This document shows positions 8,019 through 16,507 of a DNA stretch of 64,000 bases, piece after piece (within the stretch, counting starts at the first letter, position 1; every line of letters starts with the position of its first letter). Below the pieces are notes generated by a model. That model searched no databases. It was given only the letters and a program-made list of their open reading frames with translations, and was not told the origin of the DNA. The stretch lies in NCBI GenBank assembly GCA_003105015.1, contig PQAF01000034.1, forward strand, positions 1-64,000, read 5' to 3'. Position numbers and translations under genes: made by a program. Source of the stretch: Rhodocyclales bacterium (GTDB lineage Bacteria > Pseudomonadota > Gammaproteobacteria > Burkholderiales > Rhodocyclaceae).

Positions 8019-10295
8019 ATGGAAAAAGACCTCGACGCGGCGGCGCTCGAATACCACCGCCTGCCCACCCCCGGCAAGATTTCCGTGGTGCCCACCAAGG
8101 GCCTCACCAACCAGCGCGACCTCGCGCTCGCTTATTCCCCCGGCGTGGCGGCAGCCTGCAATGCCATCGTCGCCGATGCCGCCGTGTCGGCGGAACTGAC
8201 TTCCCGCGCCAACCTGGTCGGCGTGGTCACCAACGGCACGGCGGTGCTCGGCCTGGGCAACATCGGCCCGCTTGCCGCCAAGCCGGTGATGGAGGGCAAG
8301 GCCTGCCTGTTCAAGAAATTCTCCGGCATCGACGTCTTCGACATCGAGCTGGCCGAGCGCGACCCCGACAAGCTGGTCGATATGATCGCCGCCCTCGAGC
8401 CGACCTTCGGCGGCATCAACCTCGAGGACATCAAGGCGCCGGAGTGCTTCTACATCGAGCGCAAGCTGCGCGAACGCATGCGCATCCCGGTCTTCCACGA
8501 CGACCAGCACGGCACCGCCATCGTCGTCGGCGCGGCGGTGCTGAACGGCCTCAAGCTGCTCGGCAAGAAGCTCGACGAGGTGAAGCTCGTCACCAGCGGC
8601 GCCGGCGCGGCGGCGCTGGCCTGCCTCGACATGATCGCCATGCTCGGCGTGAAGGTGGAGAACATCTGGGTCACCGACATCCACGGCGTGGTGTACGAGG
8701 GCCGGCCCGAGGAGATGGACGAGATCAAGGCGCGCTACGCCAAGAAGACTTCCGCCAGGAAGCTCGCCGAGGTGATCGAGGGCGCCGACGTCTTCCTCGG
8801 CCTCTCCGCCGGCGGCGTGCTCAAGCCGGAGATGGTCGCGAAGATGGCGGCGAAACCGCTCATCCTGGCGCTGGCCAATCCGACGCCGGAGATCCTGCCC
8901 GAGGAAGTATGCTCGGCGCGCAGCGACGCCATCATCGCCACCGGCCGCTCGGACTACCCGAACCAGGTGAACAATGTCCTCTGCTTCCCCTTCATCTTCC
9001 GCGGCGCGCTCGATGCCGGCGCCACCACCATCACGGAAGAGATGAAGCTCGCCGCCGTGCGCGCCATCGCCGAGCTGGCGCAGGCGGAGGCCTCCGACAT
9101 CGTGGCGAGCGCCTACGGCGACACGGAGATGGCCTTCGGCCCCGAGTACATCATCCCCAAGCCCTTCGATCCGCGGCTGATCGTCAAGATCGCGCCGGCG
9201 GTGGCGCAGGCGGCGATGGACTCCGGCGTGGCGACGCGGCCCATCCGCGACTTCGCCGCCTACCGCCAGCAGCTCACCCAGTTCGTCTTCCATTCCGGCA
9301 CGCTGATGAAGCCGGTGTTCTCCGCCGCGAAGAAGGCGCCGAAGCGCGTGCTCTACTGCGAGGGCGAGGACGAGCGCGTGCTGCGCGCCATCCAGGCCGT
9401 CGTCGACGAGGGCCTCGCCCGCCCGGTGGCGCTGGGCCGGCCGGCGGTGGTCGAGGCGCGCCTGAAGCAGCTCGGCCTGCGCATCGCCCCGGGCCGCGAC
9501 TTCGAGCTGATCAATGTCGAGCACGACGCGCGCTACCGCGACATCGCCCACGACTACTACAGGCTGATGCAGCGCGACGGCATCTCGCCCGGCATCGCCA
9601 AGAAGGAAGTGCTGCGCTCCAACACCCTGATCGGCGCGCTGCTGCTCAAGCGCGGCGACGTGGACGCCATCCTCTGCGGCACCCACGGCCAGCTGACGCG
9701 CCACCTCGAGCGCGTCGCCAACGTCATCGGCCTGAAGACCGGCGCGCGCAACTTCGCCGCCATGAACGTGCTGATGCTGCCGCGCCACACGCTGTTCATC
9801 TGCGATACCTACGTCAACGAAGACCCGACCGCCGAGCAGATCGCCGAGATGACGCTGATGGCAGCCGAGGAAGTGCGCCGCTTCGGCATCGCACCCAAGG
9901 TGGCGCTGCTCTCCTACTCCAACTTCGGCAGCCGCAAGACCGCCTCCGCGCTGAAGATGCGCGAGGCGCGCCGCCTCATCGCCGAGCGCGCGCCGCAACT
10001 GGAAGTGGACGGCGAGATGCACGGCGACGCCGCGCTGTCGGAAGAGATCCGCAACAAGGTGTTTCCGGATGCGGTGCTGAAGGGCGAGGCCAACCTGCTC
10101 ATCATGCCGAACCTGGATGCCGCCAACATCGCCTTCAACCTGCTCAAGATCACCGGCGGCGATGGCATCACCGTCGGCCCCATCCTGCTCGGCGCGGCGA
10201 AGCCGGTGCACATCCTGACGTCCACCGCGACGGTGCGGCGGCTGGTGAACATGACGGCGCTGGCGGTGGTGGACGCCAATCACCTGAGAAGCTAA
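8019..10295 (+). CDS. maeB: NADP-dependent malic enzyme with phosphotransacetylase domain
   Basis: Oxidative decarboxylation of malate to pyruvate, supplying NADPH. At 758 aa it is the long MaeB form: malic enzyme domain about 1-425 ([30 protein letters not shown]) and a phosphate acetyl/butyryltransferase-like domain about 430-758, regulatory in E. coli MaeB. I chose the ATG at 8019 because GGAGGAG lies just upstream; an in-frame ATG at 7989 lacks a ribosome site and would add ten unconserved residues. The 131 bp before it contain a GC-rich inverted repeat and TAGAAT but no convincing -35. Confidence 0.96.
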   Translation: MEKDLDAAALEYHRLPTPGKISVVPTKGLTNQRDLALAYSPGVAAACNAIVADAAVSAELTSRANLVGVVTNGTAVLGLGNIGPLAAKPVMEGKACLFKKFSGIDVFDIELAERDPDKLVDMIAALEPTFGGINLEDIKAPECFYIERKLRERMRIPVFHDDQHGTAIVVGAAVLNGLKLLGKKLDEVKLVTSGAGAAALACLDMIAMLGVKVENIWVTDIHGVVYEGRPEEMDEIKARYAKKTSARKLAEVIEGADVFLGLSAGGVLKPEMVAKMAAKPLILALANPTPEILPEEVCSARSDAIIATGRSDYPNQVNNVLCFPFIFRGALDAGATTITEEMKLAAVRAIAELAQAEASDIVASAYGDTEMAFGPEYIIPKPFDPRLIVKIAPAVAQAAMDSGVATRPIRDFAAYRQQLTQFVFHSGTLMKPVFSAAKKAPKRVLYCEGEDERVLRAIQAVVDEGLARPVALGRPAVVEARLKQLGLRIAPGRDFELINVEHDARYRDIAHDYYRLMQRDGISPGIAKKEVLRSNTLIGALLLKRGDVDAILCGTHGQLTRHLERVANVIGLKTGARNFAAMNVLMLPRHTLFICDTYVNEDPTAEQIAEMTLMAAEEVRRFGIAPKVALLSYSNFGSRKTASALKMREARRLIAERAPQLEVDGEMHGDAALSEEIRNKVFPDAVLKGEANLLIMPNLDAANIAFNLLKITGGDGITVGPILLGAAKPVHILTSTATVRRLVNMTALAVVDANHLRS
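8194..8203 (-). repeat. AAAGTCAGTC word, copy 5 (GAAGTCAGTT)
   Basis: Two differences from consensus, at the ends; the core AAGTCAGT is intact. In maeB it encodes Glu-Leu-Thr-Ser. Confidence 0.55.
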
Positions 10296-10297
10296 CT

Positions 10298-10320
10298 CCC
10301 TCGCCCCTTCGGGGAGAGGG
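10298..10320. repeat. REP-like dispersed palindrome (SPLRGEGWGEG type)
   Basis: Ten-base arms with one G/A mismatch around a TTC loop, two bases after the maeB stop, followed by the TTGGGGTGAGGGGAGG tail. The same element, recognisable by its translation SPLRGEGWGEG, is scattered between genes in many proteobacterial genomes. As RNA it would form a stable hairpin at the maeB 3' end, but the T tract is short, so terminator function is uncertain. Confidence 0.6.
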
Positions 10321-10380
10321 TTGGGGTGAGGGGAGGTTTTGCCGGGATTCGCCCCGGCGGGTGCGTCGCCGTAACGCTAA

Positions 10381-10390
10381 GACTGACTTC
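10381..10390 (-). repeat. AAAGTCAGTC word, copy 6 (GAAGTCAGTC)
   Basis: Intergenic copy between the maeB hairpin and the nucleotidyltransferase gene, with one difference at the first base. It is flanked by CCCC on its 5' side as read on the minus strand. Confidence 0.65.
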
Positions 10391-10418
10391 CCCGGCGTTG
10401 TTGTCATATGATTCACCC

Positions 10419-10913
10419 ATGGGCATGTTCGATCTGATCAAGATGCTGGAGGACGCCGGTGTCGACTATGTGCTGGTCGGCGGATTGGCGGTGGCCCTGC
10501 ACGGCTACCAGCGTGTGACCATGGACGTGGATGTCGTGCTGGCGCTGGAAGAGGCGAACCTGCGGCGGTTCGTTTCCGGCGCCCGCGCGGCCGGCTTGCA
10601 GCCGGTCATTCCGGTAGACATCGAGTCGCTTGCCCGGCCGGAGTTGCTCGACCAGTGGCATCGGGAAAAGGGCATGCTGGCCTTCGGCCTGCGCAGGCCA
10701 GATGGCATGGCGACCATCATCGACGTCCTGATTCGGCCGGTTGTCCCCTTCGAACAACTGCGTCGCGATGCCGTTCCCGTCGAGGTCGGCCCGCTGAAGA
10801 TTCCAGTGGCCTCGATCGACCATCTGATTGCCATGAAGACCGGCACCGGACGTGGCAAGGACAAGGTCGACATCGAGGAATTGCAGAAGCTCAGGGCAGG
10901 AGGAGCCCCATGA
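10419..10913 (+). CDS. Nucleotidyltransferase-fold protein (AbiEii/MNT-like)
   Basis: This 164-aa protein has the minimal nucleotidyltransferase signature GG-(L)A-x3-HG-x2-R-x-T-x-D-x-D near residues 21-41, as in AbiEii-type toxins and DUF6036-like proteins. It should bind NTP and Mg and may transfer a nucleotide to an RNA or protein. ATG 10419 was chosen because the family similarity begins here; the upstream in-frame ATG at 10326 runs through the REP-like repeat. Its stop overlaps the start of the next small gene (ATGA), implying translational coupling and a functional pair. Substrate unknown. Confidence 0.75.
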   Translation: MGMFDLIKMLEDAGVDYVLVGGLAVALHGYQRVTMDVDVVLALEEANLRRFVSGARAAGLQPVIPVDIESLARPELLDQWHREKGMLAFGLRRPDGMATIIDVLIRPVVPFEQLRRDAVPVEVGPLKIPVASIDHLIAMKTGTGRGKDKVDIEELQKLRAGGAP

Positions 10914-11110
10914 CGGCCGAAGAGAACTATCGCCTCCTGATGGAGATCCAGGCCAACCGCGACTTCCTCCTGCTGGCCTACCGGCAGAACCCGGAACTGC
11001 TCAGGCACGCCGAGCCGGGCATCCGGCTTTTGTTCGGCCTGCCGGAGCAAGAACAAGATGCGGGGCCATCGGGCCCGCACGTCGAGGCAACCCCAAACCA
11101 ACAGAGGTGA
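10910..11110 (+). CDS. Small helical protein coupled to the nucleotidyltransferase
   Basis: A 66-aa ORF beginning in the ATGA overlap, preceded by AGGAGG. Residues 1-45 (AEENYRLLMEIQANRDF and onward) are predicted helical and charged; the tail is Pro/Gln-rich and probably disordered. I do not recognise the family. Tight coupling suggests a partner or antitoxin-like regulator of the nucleotidyltransferase, but this is inference from position only. Confidence 0.55.
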   Translation: MTAEENYRLLMEIQANRDFLLLAYRQNPELLRHAEPGIRLLFGLPEQEQDAGPSGPHVEATPNQQR

Positions 11111-11115
11111 CCCCC

Positions 11116-12090
11116 ATGCCCCACGCCATCCGTTTCCACCAGCCCGGCGGTCCCGACGTCCTGAAATGGGAGGAGGTCGCCGTCGGCGATCCCGGCCCGA
11201 ACGAGGCGCGCGTGCGCCATCATGCCGTCGGCCTCAACTTCATCGACATCTACCACCGCACCGGCGCCTATCCGCTACCGCTGCCCTCGGGCATCGGCCT
11301 GGAAGGCGCGGGGGTGGTGGAAGCGGTCGGCAGCGAGGTGAAAGAGCTCAAGGCCGGCGACCGCGTCGCCTATGCCGGCGGGCCGGTCGGCGCGTATGCG
11401 GAGCTGCGGCTGATCCCGGCCGACCGGCTGGTGAAGCTGCCCGACGCGCTGACCTTCGAGCAGGGCGCGGCGATGATGCTGCAGGGCATGACGGCGCAAT
11501 ACCTGCTGCGGCGCACCTACCGCGTGCAGCCGGGCGACACCATCCTCATTCATGCCGCCGCCGGGGGCGTCGGCCTCATCGTCTGCCAGTGGGCGAAGGC
11601 GCTCGGCGCCAAGGTGATCGGCACGGTCGGCTCGGACGAGAAGGCGGACTTGGCGCGCGCGCACGGCTGCGACCACCCGATCGTGTACACCCGCGAGAAG
11701 TTTTCCGACCGCGTCAAGGAACTCACCGTCGGCGAGGGCGTCGCGGTGGTCTACGACTCGATCGGCAAGGACACCTTCATGGACTCGCTGTCCTGCCTGC
11801 GGCCGATGGGCATGATGGTGCTGTTCGGCGCCGCCTCCGGCCCGGTGCCGCCCTTCGATCTCGGCCTGCTGGCGAAGATGGGCTCGCTGTTCGTGACGCG
11901 GCCGACGCTGTTCGTCTACACCGCGAAGCGCGCCGACCTGGTGCAGATCTCCGGCGAGTTATTCGAGGCGGTGACCTCGGGCAAGGTGAAGATCGAGGTG
12001 AACCAGCGCTACGCCCTGAAGGACGCGGCGCAGGCCCAGGCCGACCTGGAAGCGCGCAAGACCACAGGCTCGACCATCCTGCTGCCCTGA
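11116..12090 (+). CDS. qorA: NADPH:quinone oxidoreductase, zeta-crystallin type
   Basis: 324-aa zinc-independent medium-chain reductase that reduces quinones with NADPH in the cytosol. Seen: N-terminal GroES-like domain with NFIDIYHRTG, the GLEGAG turn, and the cofactor motif AAAGGVG near residues 146-152. The zinc-binding Cys/His set of alcohol dehydrogenases is absent, as expected. Length matches E. coli QorA (327). The ATG at 11116 begins 5 bp after the small protein gene, with GAGGTG upstream. Exact substrate is not determinable. Confidence 0.93.
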   Translation: MPHAIRFHQPGGPDVLKWEEVAVGDPGPNEARVRHHAVGLNFIDIYHRTGAYPLPLPSGIGLEGAGVVEAVGSEVKELKAGDRVAYAGGPVGAYAELRLIPADRLVKLPDALTFEQGAAMMLQGMTAQYLLRRTYRVQPGDTILIHAAAGGVGLIVCQWAKALGAKVIGTVGSDEKADLARAHGCDHPIVYTREKFSDRVKELTVGEGVAVVYDSIGKDTFMDSLSCLRPMGMMVLFGAASGPVPPFDLGLLAKMGSLFVTRPTLFVYTAKRADLVQISGELFEAVTSGKVKIEVNQRYALKDAAQAQADLEARKTTGSTILLP

Positions 12091-12112
12091 CGCCGTATCA
12101 CAGAGGCTGACT

Positions 12113-12607
12113 TTACGGTGTCGGCCGCGGTATCGCCGGCGCCTTGCCGCGCTTGAACACCATCACCGTGCGGACGAAGCCGATCACCGTCTTGCCGTCC
12201 TGGTTGAAGCCGGTGGTGCGCACCCTGACGATGCCGACGTTGGGGCGCGACTTCGATTCGCGCTTCTCCAGCACTTCCGACTGCGAATAGAGCGTGTCGC
12301 CCTCGAACACCGGATTCGGCAGCCTGACTTCATCCCAGCCGAGGTTGGCGAAGACGTTCTGCGAGATGTCGGTGACGCTCTGGCCGGTGATCAGCGCCAG
12401 GGTGAAGGTCGAATCGACCAGCGGCTGGCCGAACTCGGTCTGCGCCGCGTAGTGGCGGTCGAAGTGGATCGGCGCGGTGTTCTGCGTCAGCAGGGTGAAC
12501 CACGAATTGTCCACCGCCAGCACGGTGCGCCCGAGCGGGTGGCGGTAGACGTCGCCGACCTCGAAGTCCTCGTAGAAGCGGCCCTGCCAGCCGGGTTTTT
12601 CAGCCAT
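12113..12607 (-). CDS. MaoC-family hydratase
   Basis: A 164-aa hot-dog fold protein, probably an enoyl-CoA or mesaconyl-CoA-type hydratase. The catalytic Asp/His pair appears in NTAPIHFDRHYA near residues 44-55, followed by PLVDSTFTLAL. ATG 12607 is chosen because GAGGAGACGGAG precedes it; upstream in-frame sequence is the dispersed WIPAFAGMT repeat. It converges with qorA (22 bp apart) and diverges from parA. Length is typical of single-domain MaoC proteins. No pathway neighbours fix the substrate. Confidence 0.88.
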   Translation of the reverse strand: MAEKPGWQGRFYEDFEVGDVYRHPLGRTVLAVDNSWFTLLTQNTAPIHFDRHYAAQTEFGQPLVDSTFTLALITGQSVTDISQNVFANLGWDEVRLPNPVFEGDTLYSQSEVLEKRESKSRPNVGIVRVRTTGFNQDGKTVIGFVRTVMVFKRGKAPAIPRPTP

Positions 12608-12640
12608 CTCCGTCTCCTCAACAAGCGCCGGAAAAGCATA

Positions 12641-12678
12641 CGTCATTCCCGCGAACGCGGGAATCCATGGGAATGACG
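12641..12678. repeat. Dispersed palindromic repeat (WIPAFAGMT type)
   Basis: Nested inverted repeats: an inner perfect 9-bp palindrome ATTCCCGCG-AA-CGCGGGAAT (12645-12664) and outer arms CGTCATTCCC / GGGAATGACG. It fills most of the gap between divergent MaoC and parA genes. Elements whose translation contains WIPAFAGMT occur in many copies in numerous proteobacterial genomes; it should not be read as coding. Confidence 0.75.
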
Positions 12679-12699
12679 GGGGTGTGATAAATTGCCGCC

Positions 12700-13335
12700 A
12701 TGCTGCATTCATTCCTCATCGCCAACCCCAAGGGCGGCTGCGGCAAGACCACCCTGGCGACCAACCTCGCCGGCTACTTCGCCCGCCAGGGCCACCGCGT
12801 CATGCTCGGCGACATCGACCGCCAGCAGTCGGCGCGCGAATGGCTGAAGCTGCGCCCGCAAGGCCTGCCGCCGATCCGCAGTTGGGACATCGCGCCGGGC
12901 GAGCCGGCGCGGCCGCCGAAGGACACCAGCCACGTCGTGCTCGACACGCCGGCCGGCCTGCACGGGAAAAAGCTCGACGTGGTGGTGAAGAGCATCCATC
13001 GCGTCATCGTGCCGCTGCAGCCTTCCATCTTCGACATCCTTGCCACGCGCGATTTCCTCGACGTGCTGCTCGAGGAGAAGGCGGTGCGCAGGCAGCAGAC
13101 CTTCGTTGCGGTGGTCGGCATGCGCGTCGACCCGCGCACACGGGCCGCGCACGAACTGGAGCGCTTCGTCGAGGGCCTCGACGTGCCGGTGCTCGGCTTC
13201 CTGCGCGACACCCAGCTCTACGTGCAGGCCGCCGCCCACGGCCTGACGCTGTTCGATCTCTCGCCCGCCCGCGCCGAGAAGGACCTGCCGCAGTGGCAGG
13301 GCATCATCGACTGGGTGAACGCCCCGCACGTCTAG
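12700..13335 (+). CDS. Orphan ParA-family ATPase
   Basis: 211-aa deviant Walker-type ATPase with NPKGGCGKTTLATN near residues 9-22, the GDIDRQQSA switch and the VLDTPAG strand. It is shorter than chromosomal ParA/Soj (about 255) and lacks an N-terminal HTH. No parB or parS is seen; chromosomal partition genes normally sit near the origin, so this is probably an orphan positioning or regulatory ATPase. It converges with the LysR gene, and the two 3' ends overlap by 32 bp. Confidence 0.85.
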   Translation: MLHSFLIANPKGGCGKTTLATNLAGYFARQGHRVMLGDIDRQQSAREWLKLRPQGLPPIRSWDIAPGEPARPPKDTSHVVLDTPAGLHGKKLDVVVKSIHRVIVPLQPSIFDILATRDFLDVLLEEKAVRRQQTFVAVVGMRVDPRTRAAHELERFVEGLDVPVLGFLRDTQLYVQAAAHGLTLFDLSPARAEKDLPQWQGIIDWVNAPHV

Positions 13336-14254
13336 CGCGTTTCGGCGGCGCCTCGCCGAGCAGCCGGGCGCGCAGCCCTTCGTCTTCCAGCCGTTCCAGG
13401 AACCACTCCAGCGCCCGCCCCTCGTGGTCGCTGCGCCAGGCGACGTGCAGCGGGAGGTCGGGGCCGGGTTCGATCGTGCGTTTGGGGACCAGCCGGCCGG
13501 CGGCGATCTCCGGCGCGGCGAGCGGCAGGGGCAGGTGGCCGACGCCGAGGCCCGCTACCTGCGCGGCCAGCTTGGCGGCGAAGTCCGGCACCACCAGCGT
13601 GTCCTGCCCGGTGAGCAGGCCGGCCGTGCGCGCCAGCAGCTGGCGCGAGGTGTCGGCGATCACCACGGCGCGATGCTTGAGGATTTCCGCGGCGGGCAGC
13701 GGCTCGCGCGCCTTCGCCAGCGGATGCGACGGCGCCATGGCGAACACCGGCTGCGAGCGGCCGAGCAGGCGTGTGCGGTAGCCGCCGCCCGGCGGCATGT
13801 CGCCGGGCGCGCCGATGGCCAGGTCGGCGCGGCGCGTCGCCAGGGCGTCCCAGCAGCCGCCGAGCACTTCGGTCGTCAGGCGCAGCCGCGTGCCGGACAT
13901 CTCCTTGTAGAAGTCCCCGACCAGCGGCCACAGCGCGTTGACGTCGAGCACCGCCTCGACGGCGATGCGCAACTCGTGCTCCCAGCCGGTGGCGATGCGC
14001 TTGACGCGGCACTCCAGCTCGCCGGCAGCGCTGAGCAGGTGGCGACCCTCCTCCAGCAGCAGGCGGCCGGCCGGCGTCAGCACGGCGCGGCGGCCCTGGC
14101 GCACGAACAGCGTCACGGCGAGGTCGACCTCCAGCTTCCTGACGGCATGGGTCAGCGCCGAGGGGACGCGGTGCAGGGCCTCGGCCGCGGCGGCGAAGCT
14201 GCCGCGCGCGTCGATGGCGTCGAGGATCTGCAGGGCGTCGAGGGAAATCTGCAT
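13304..14254 (-). CDS. LysR-type transcriptional regulator
   Basis: 316-aa LTTR. The winged HTH occupies residues 1-60 (ALQILDAIDARGSFAAAAEA, then PSALTHAVRKLE), and the effector domain about 90-295 has the usual LGVGHLPLP hinge region. It is divergent from the pirin and flavodoxin genes with 112 bp between starts, an arrangement common for LTTRs controlling pirin/NAD(P)H-quinone modules; it most likely regulates them. The effector is unknown; quinone or electrophile stress is an inference from the neighbours. The C-terminal tail is Arg-rich and unusual. Confidence 0.9.
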   Translation of the reverse strand: MQISLDALQILDAIDARGSFAAAAEALHRVPSALTHAVRKLEVDLAVTLFVRQGRRAVLTPAGRLLLEEGRHLLSAAGELECRVKRIATGWEHELRIAVEAVLDVNALWPLVGDFYKEMSGTRLRLTTEVLGGCWDALATRRADLAIGAPGDMPPGGGYRTRLLGRSQPVFAMAPSHPLAKAREPLPAAEILKHRAVVIADTSRQLLARTAGLLTGQDTLVVPDFAAKLAAQVAGLGVGHLPLPLAAPEIAAGRLVPKRTIEPGPDLPLHVAWRSDHEGRALEWFLERLEDEGLRARLLGEAPPKRARRAGRSPSR

Positions 14255-14260
14255 GTTGAA

Positions 14261-14289
14261 AATAATTGAACGTTAAAGTCGAAATTATT
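14261..14289. promoter_or_regulatory. Candidate LysR operator between divergent genes
   Basis: A perfect inverted repeat AATAATT-N15-AATTATT begins six bases upstream of the LysR start, in the only A/T-rich stretch of this intergenic region. LTTR sites are typically interrupted palindromes of this size and position. Binding is inferred, not shown. Confidence 0.4.
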
Positions 14290-14366
14290 CGCTTTTTTTC
14301 AGGATAGGCAGGATTTACCATGCAGTCAAACAGTGAAAACATTTAACTGATAACGGAGAGACCATC

Positions 14367-15065
14367 ATGATCGATCTGCGCAAAGGCACCGACCGCGGCC
14401 ACGCCAACCACGGCTGGCTGGACACCTGGCACACCTTTTCCTTCGCCGACTACCACGACCCGGCGCAGATGGGCTGGAGCGCGCTGCGCGTCATCAACGA
14501 GGACGTCGTCGCGCCCGGCATGGGCTTCGGCATGCACGGCCACCGCGACATGGAGATCGTCACCTGGATCCTCGACGGCGCGCTCGAGCACAAGGACAGC
14601 ATGGGCAACGGCGCGGTGATCCGCCCCGGCGAGGCGCAGCGCATGAGCGCCGGCAAGGGCGTGCTGCACAGCGAGTTCAATCCGGCGCCGGACCAGGCCA
14701 CGCACCTGCTGCAGATATGGATCGAGCCGAACGTGCGCGGCGTCAAGCCGAGCTACGAGCAGACCTTCTTCCCGCCCGAGGAGCGGCGCGGCCGCCTGCG
14801 CCTGATCGCCTCCGGCGACGGGCGCGACGGCAGCGTCACCATCCACCAGGACGCAGCGCTCTACGCCGCGCTGCTGGCGCCGGGCGAGACGGTGCGCCAC
14901 GCGCTGGCGCCGGGACGGCATGCCTACCTGCACGTCGCGCGCGGCGCCGTGCAATGCAATAGTCAGTCCCTGCGGGACGGCGACGGCGCCAAGATCGCCG
15001 ATGAAAGCGTTTTGGAGATTGCCGCGAGTGAAGACGCGGAGATCCTGTTGTTCGACCTACCCTGA
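14367..15065 (+). CDS. Pirin family protein (YhhW-like)
   Basis: 232-aa bicupin. Metal ligands His57, His59, His101 and Glu103 are all present (GMHGHRD, VLHSEFN) at exactly the numbering of E. coli YhhW, which has quercetinase activity in vitro. It is probably a cytoplasmic metalloenzyme or redox sensor. GGAGAG precedes the ATG. The flavodoxin-like gene follows by 6 bp, so the two form an operon with the divergent LysR regulator. The C-terminal cupin (about 130-232) has lost metal ligands, which is normal for the family. Confidence 0.92.
   Translation: MIDLRKGTDRGHANHGWLDTWHTFSFADYHDPAQMGWSALRVINEDVVAPGMGFGMHGHRDMEIVTWILDGALEHKDSMGNGAVIRPGEAQRMSAGKGVLHSEFNPAPDQATHLLQIWIEPNVRGVKPSYEQTFFPPEERRGRLRLIASGDGRDGSVTIHQDAALYAALLAPGETVRHALAPGRHAYLHVARGAVQCNSQSLRDGDGAKIADESVLEIAASEDAEILLFDLP
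14959..14968 (+). repeat. AAAGTCAGTC word, copy 7 (ATAGTCAGTC)
   Basis: One difference (A to T at position 2). Located in the pirin gene in a reading frame unlike the other genic copies, encoding Asn-Ser-Gln-Ser in a cupin loop. Confidence 0.55.
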
Positions 15066-15071
15066 AAGGAA

Positions 15072-15644
15072 ATGGCAATGAAGCATGTAGTGGTGGTGTA
15101 TCACAGCGGCTACGGCCACACCGAGCGCCAGGCGAGGGCCGTGGCGGAAGGCGCGGCGGCGGTGGAGGGGGTGAAAGTGCAGCTGTTTTCCGTGGCCGAT
15201 GCAGAGCGGAACTGGGACGCCCTGGCGGCGGCCGATGCGATCATCTTCGGCGCGCCGACCTACATGGGCAGCGTCTCGGGCGACTTCAAGAAGTTCATGG
15301 ATGCCAGCTCCAAGGCCTGGTTCTCCTCGGCCTGGAAGGACAAGCTGGCCGCCGGCTTCACCAATTCCGGCAGCCAGAACGGCGACAAGCTGAATTCCCT
15401 CGTCCAGCTGATGATCTTCGCCAACCAGCACGGCATGCTGTGGGTCAGCCTGGGGCTCATGCCCGGCAACAACAACAGCAAGGGCTCGGTAAACGACCTC
15501 AACCGCCTCGGCAGCTTTTCCGGCGCGATGTCGCAGTCGAACGTGGACCAGGGCGCCGACGCCATGCTGGAAAGCGACCTGAAGACCGCCGCCCATCTGG
15601 GCAAGCGCGTGGCCGAAACCGCGCTGCGTTACAGCAGGCCCTAA
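15072..15644 (+). CDS. Flavodoxin-fold NAD(P)H-dependent reductase (WrbA/FMN-reductase family)
   Basis: 190-aa FMN-binding protein that probably reduces quinones. The phosphate loop is YHSGYGHTERQA near residues 10-21; FGAPTYMG binds the isoalloxazine near 59-66; F-x-N-S-G-S-Q-N-G is near 96. Length matches WrbA-like oxidoreductases (about 190-200). Second gene of the pirin operon; AAAGGAAATGGC precedes the start. Its 3' end overlaps the convergent transporter gene by 4 bp. Confidence 0.9.
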   Translation: MAMKHVVVVYHSGYGHTERQARAVAEGAAAVEGVKVQLFSVADAERNWDALAAADAIIFGAPTYMGSVSGDFKKFMDASSKAWFSSAWKDKLAAGFTNSGSQNGDKLNSLVQLMIFANQHGMLWVSLGLMPGNNNSKGSVNDLNRLGSFSGAMSQSNVDQGADAMLESDLKTAAHLGKRVAETALRYSRP

Positions 15645-16507
15645 CCCGTGCCGCGGCGGGCGAGCCAGATGCCGGCCAGCACCGCCGCGGCGCCGATCCA
15701 TTGCAACGGCGCCAGCGCCTCGCCGAACAGCAGCCAGGCGAAGGCCGCCGCCGCGACCGGCTGCAGCAGCAGGCTGACCGAGGAGAAGCTCGCCGACAGG
15801 TGCGCCACGGCATAGGCGATCAGGCTCTGCCCGGCGAACTGGCAGACCAGCGCCAGGCCGAGCAGCACGATCCATCCGGATAGCGTCGCAGGCAGGATCG
15901 TTTCCCCCATTGCGAGTGCCACCGGCAGCAGGACCGCCGCGCAGGCCGTGCCGGAAAACAGCATGATTCGCGCGGTCGATTGCGAGTCGCGCAGGCGCTT
16001 CACGCAGAGCTGGTAGCCGGCATAGAACACCGCCGTCAGCACGCCGAGGCCGTCGCCGAGCAGGACCGCGCCGGGACCGCCCAGGTTCGCCCCCATCAGC
16101 AGCGCCGCGCCGGTCAGCGATACCAGCATGCCGGCAAAGAAGATCGGCTTCGCGCGTTCGCCCAGCAGCGCCCAGGCGCCGATGGTGACGACAACCGGCG
16201 CCAGGTTGGCAAGGAAGGTGGCGTTGGCGACGCTGGTGAGGCGGATCGACCAGTGCCAGACGGCGAGATCCGCCGCGAAGAAGACGCCGGCCAGCATTGC
16301 CATCGGCCATCCGGCTGTCGTGCCCGAGGGAGGCTGGCGCCGTTCCTCCAGGACGGCCCAAAGCGCGAGCAGCGGCAATGCCAGGAGCAGGCGCCAGAAA
16401 GCCGTCGCCACCGGTCCCACCTCGGACCAGCGCACGAAGATCGGCGCGAAGGCGATGCCGATGGCGCCGGCGAACAAGGCCGCCAGCGCCCACCTGCCGG
16501 GGTTCAT
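15641..16507 (-). CDS. EamA/DMT-family transporter
   Basis: 288-aa inner-membrane protein with ten predicted helices in two EamA repeats (about 5-135 and 145-283). Typical features: PIFVRWSEVGP after helix 1, WALLGERAKP at the end of repeat 1 and the matching LLFGEALAPLQWIGA in repeat 2. The family exports metabolites or amino acids; the substrate is not predictable. Its ATG overlaps the TGA of the upstream diguanylate cyclase gene (ATGA), so it is translationally coupled to it. Confidence 0.9.
   Translation of the reverse strand: MNPGRWALAALFAGAIGIAFAPIFVRWSEVGPVATAFWRLLLALPLLALWAVLEERRQPPSGTTAGWPMAMLAGVFFAADLAVWHWSIRLTSVANATFLANLAPVVVTIGAWALLGERAKPIFFAGMLVSLTGAALLMGANLGGPGAVLLGDGLGVLTAVFYAGYQLCVKRLRDSQSTARIMLFSGTACAAVLLPVALAMGETILPATLSGWIVLLGLALVCQFAGQSLIAYAVAHLSASFSSVSLLLQPVAAAAFAWLLFGEALAPLQWIGAAAVLAGIWLARRGTG

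Noticed and set aside
10168..10416. 82-aa minus-strand ORF over the maeB 3' end
   Set aside because: Its translation is the reverse reading of the REP-like repeat and maeB; no start signal.
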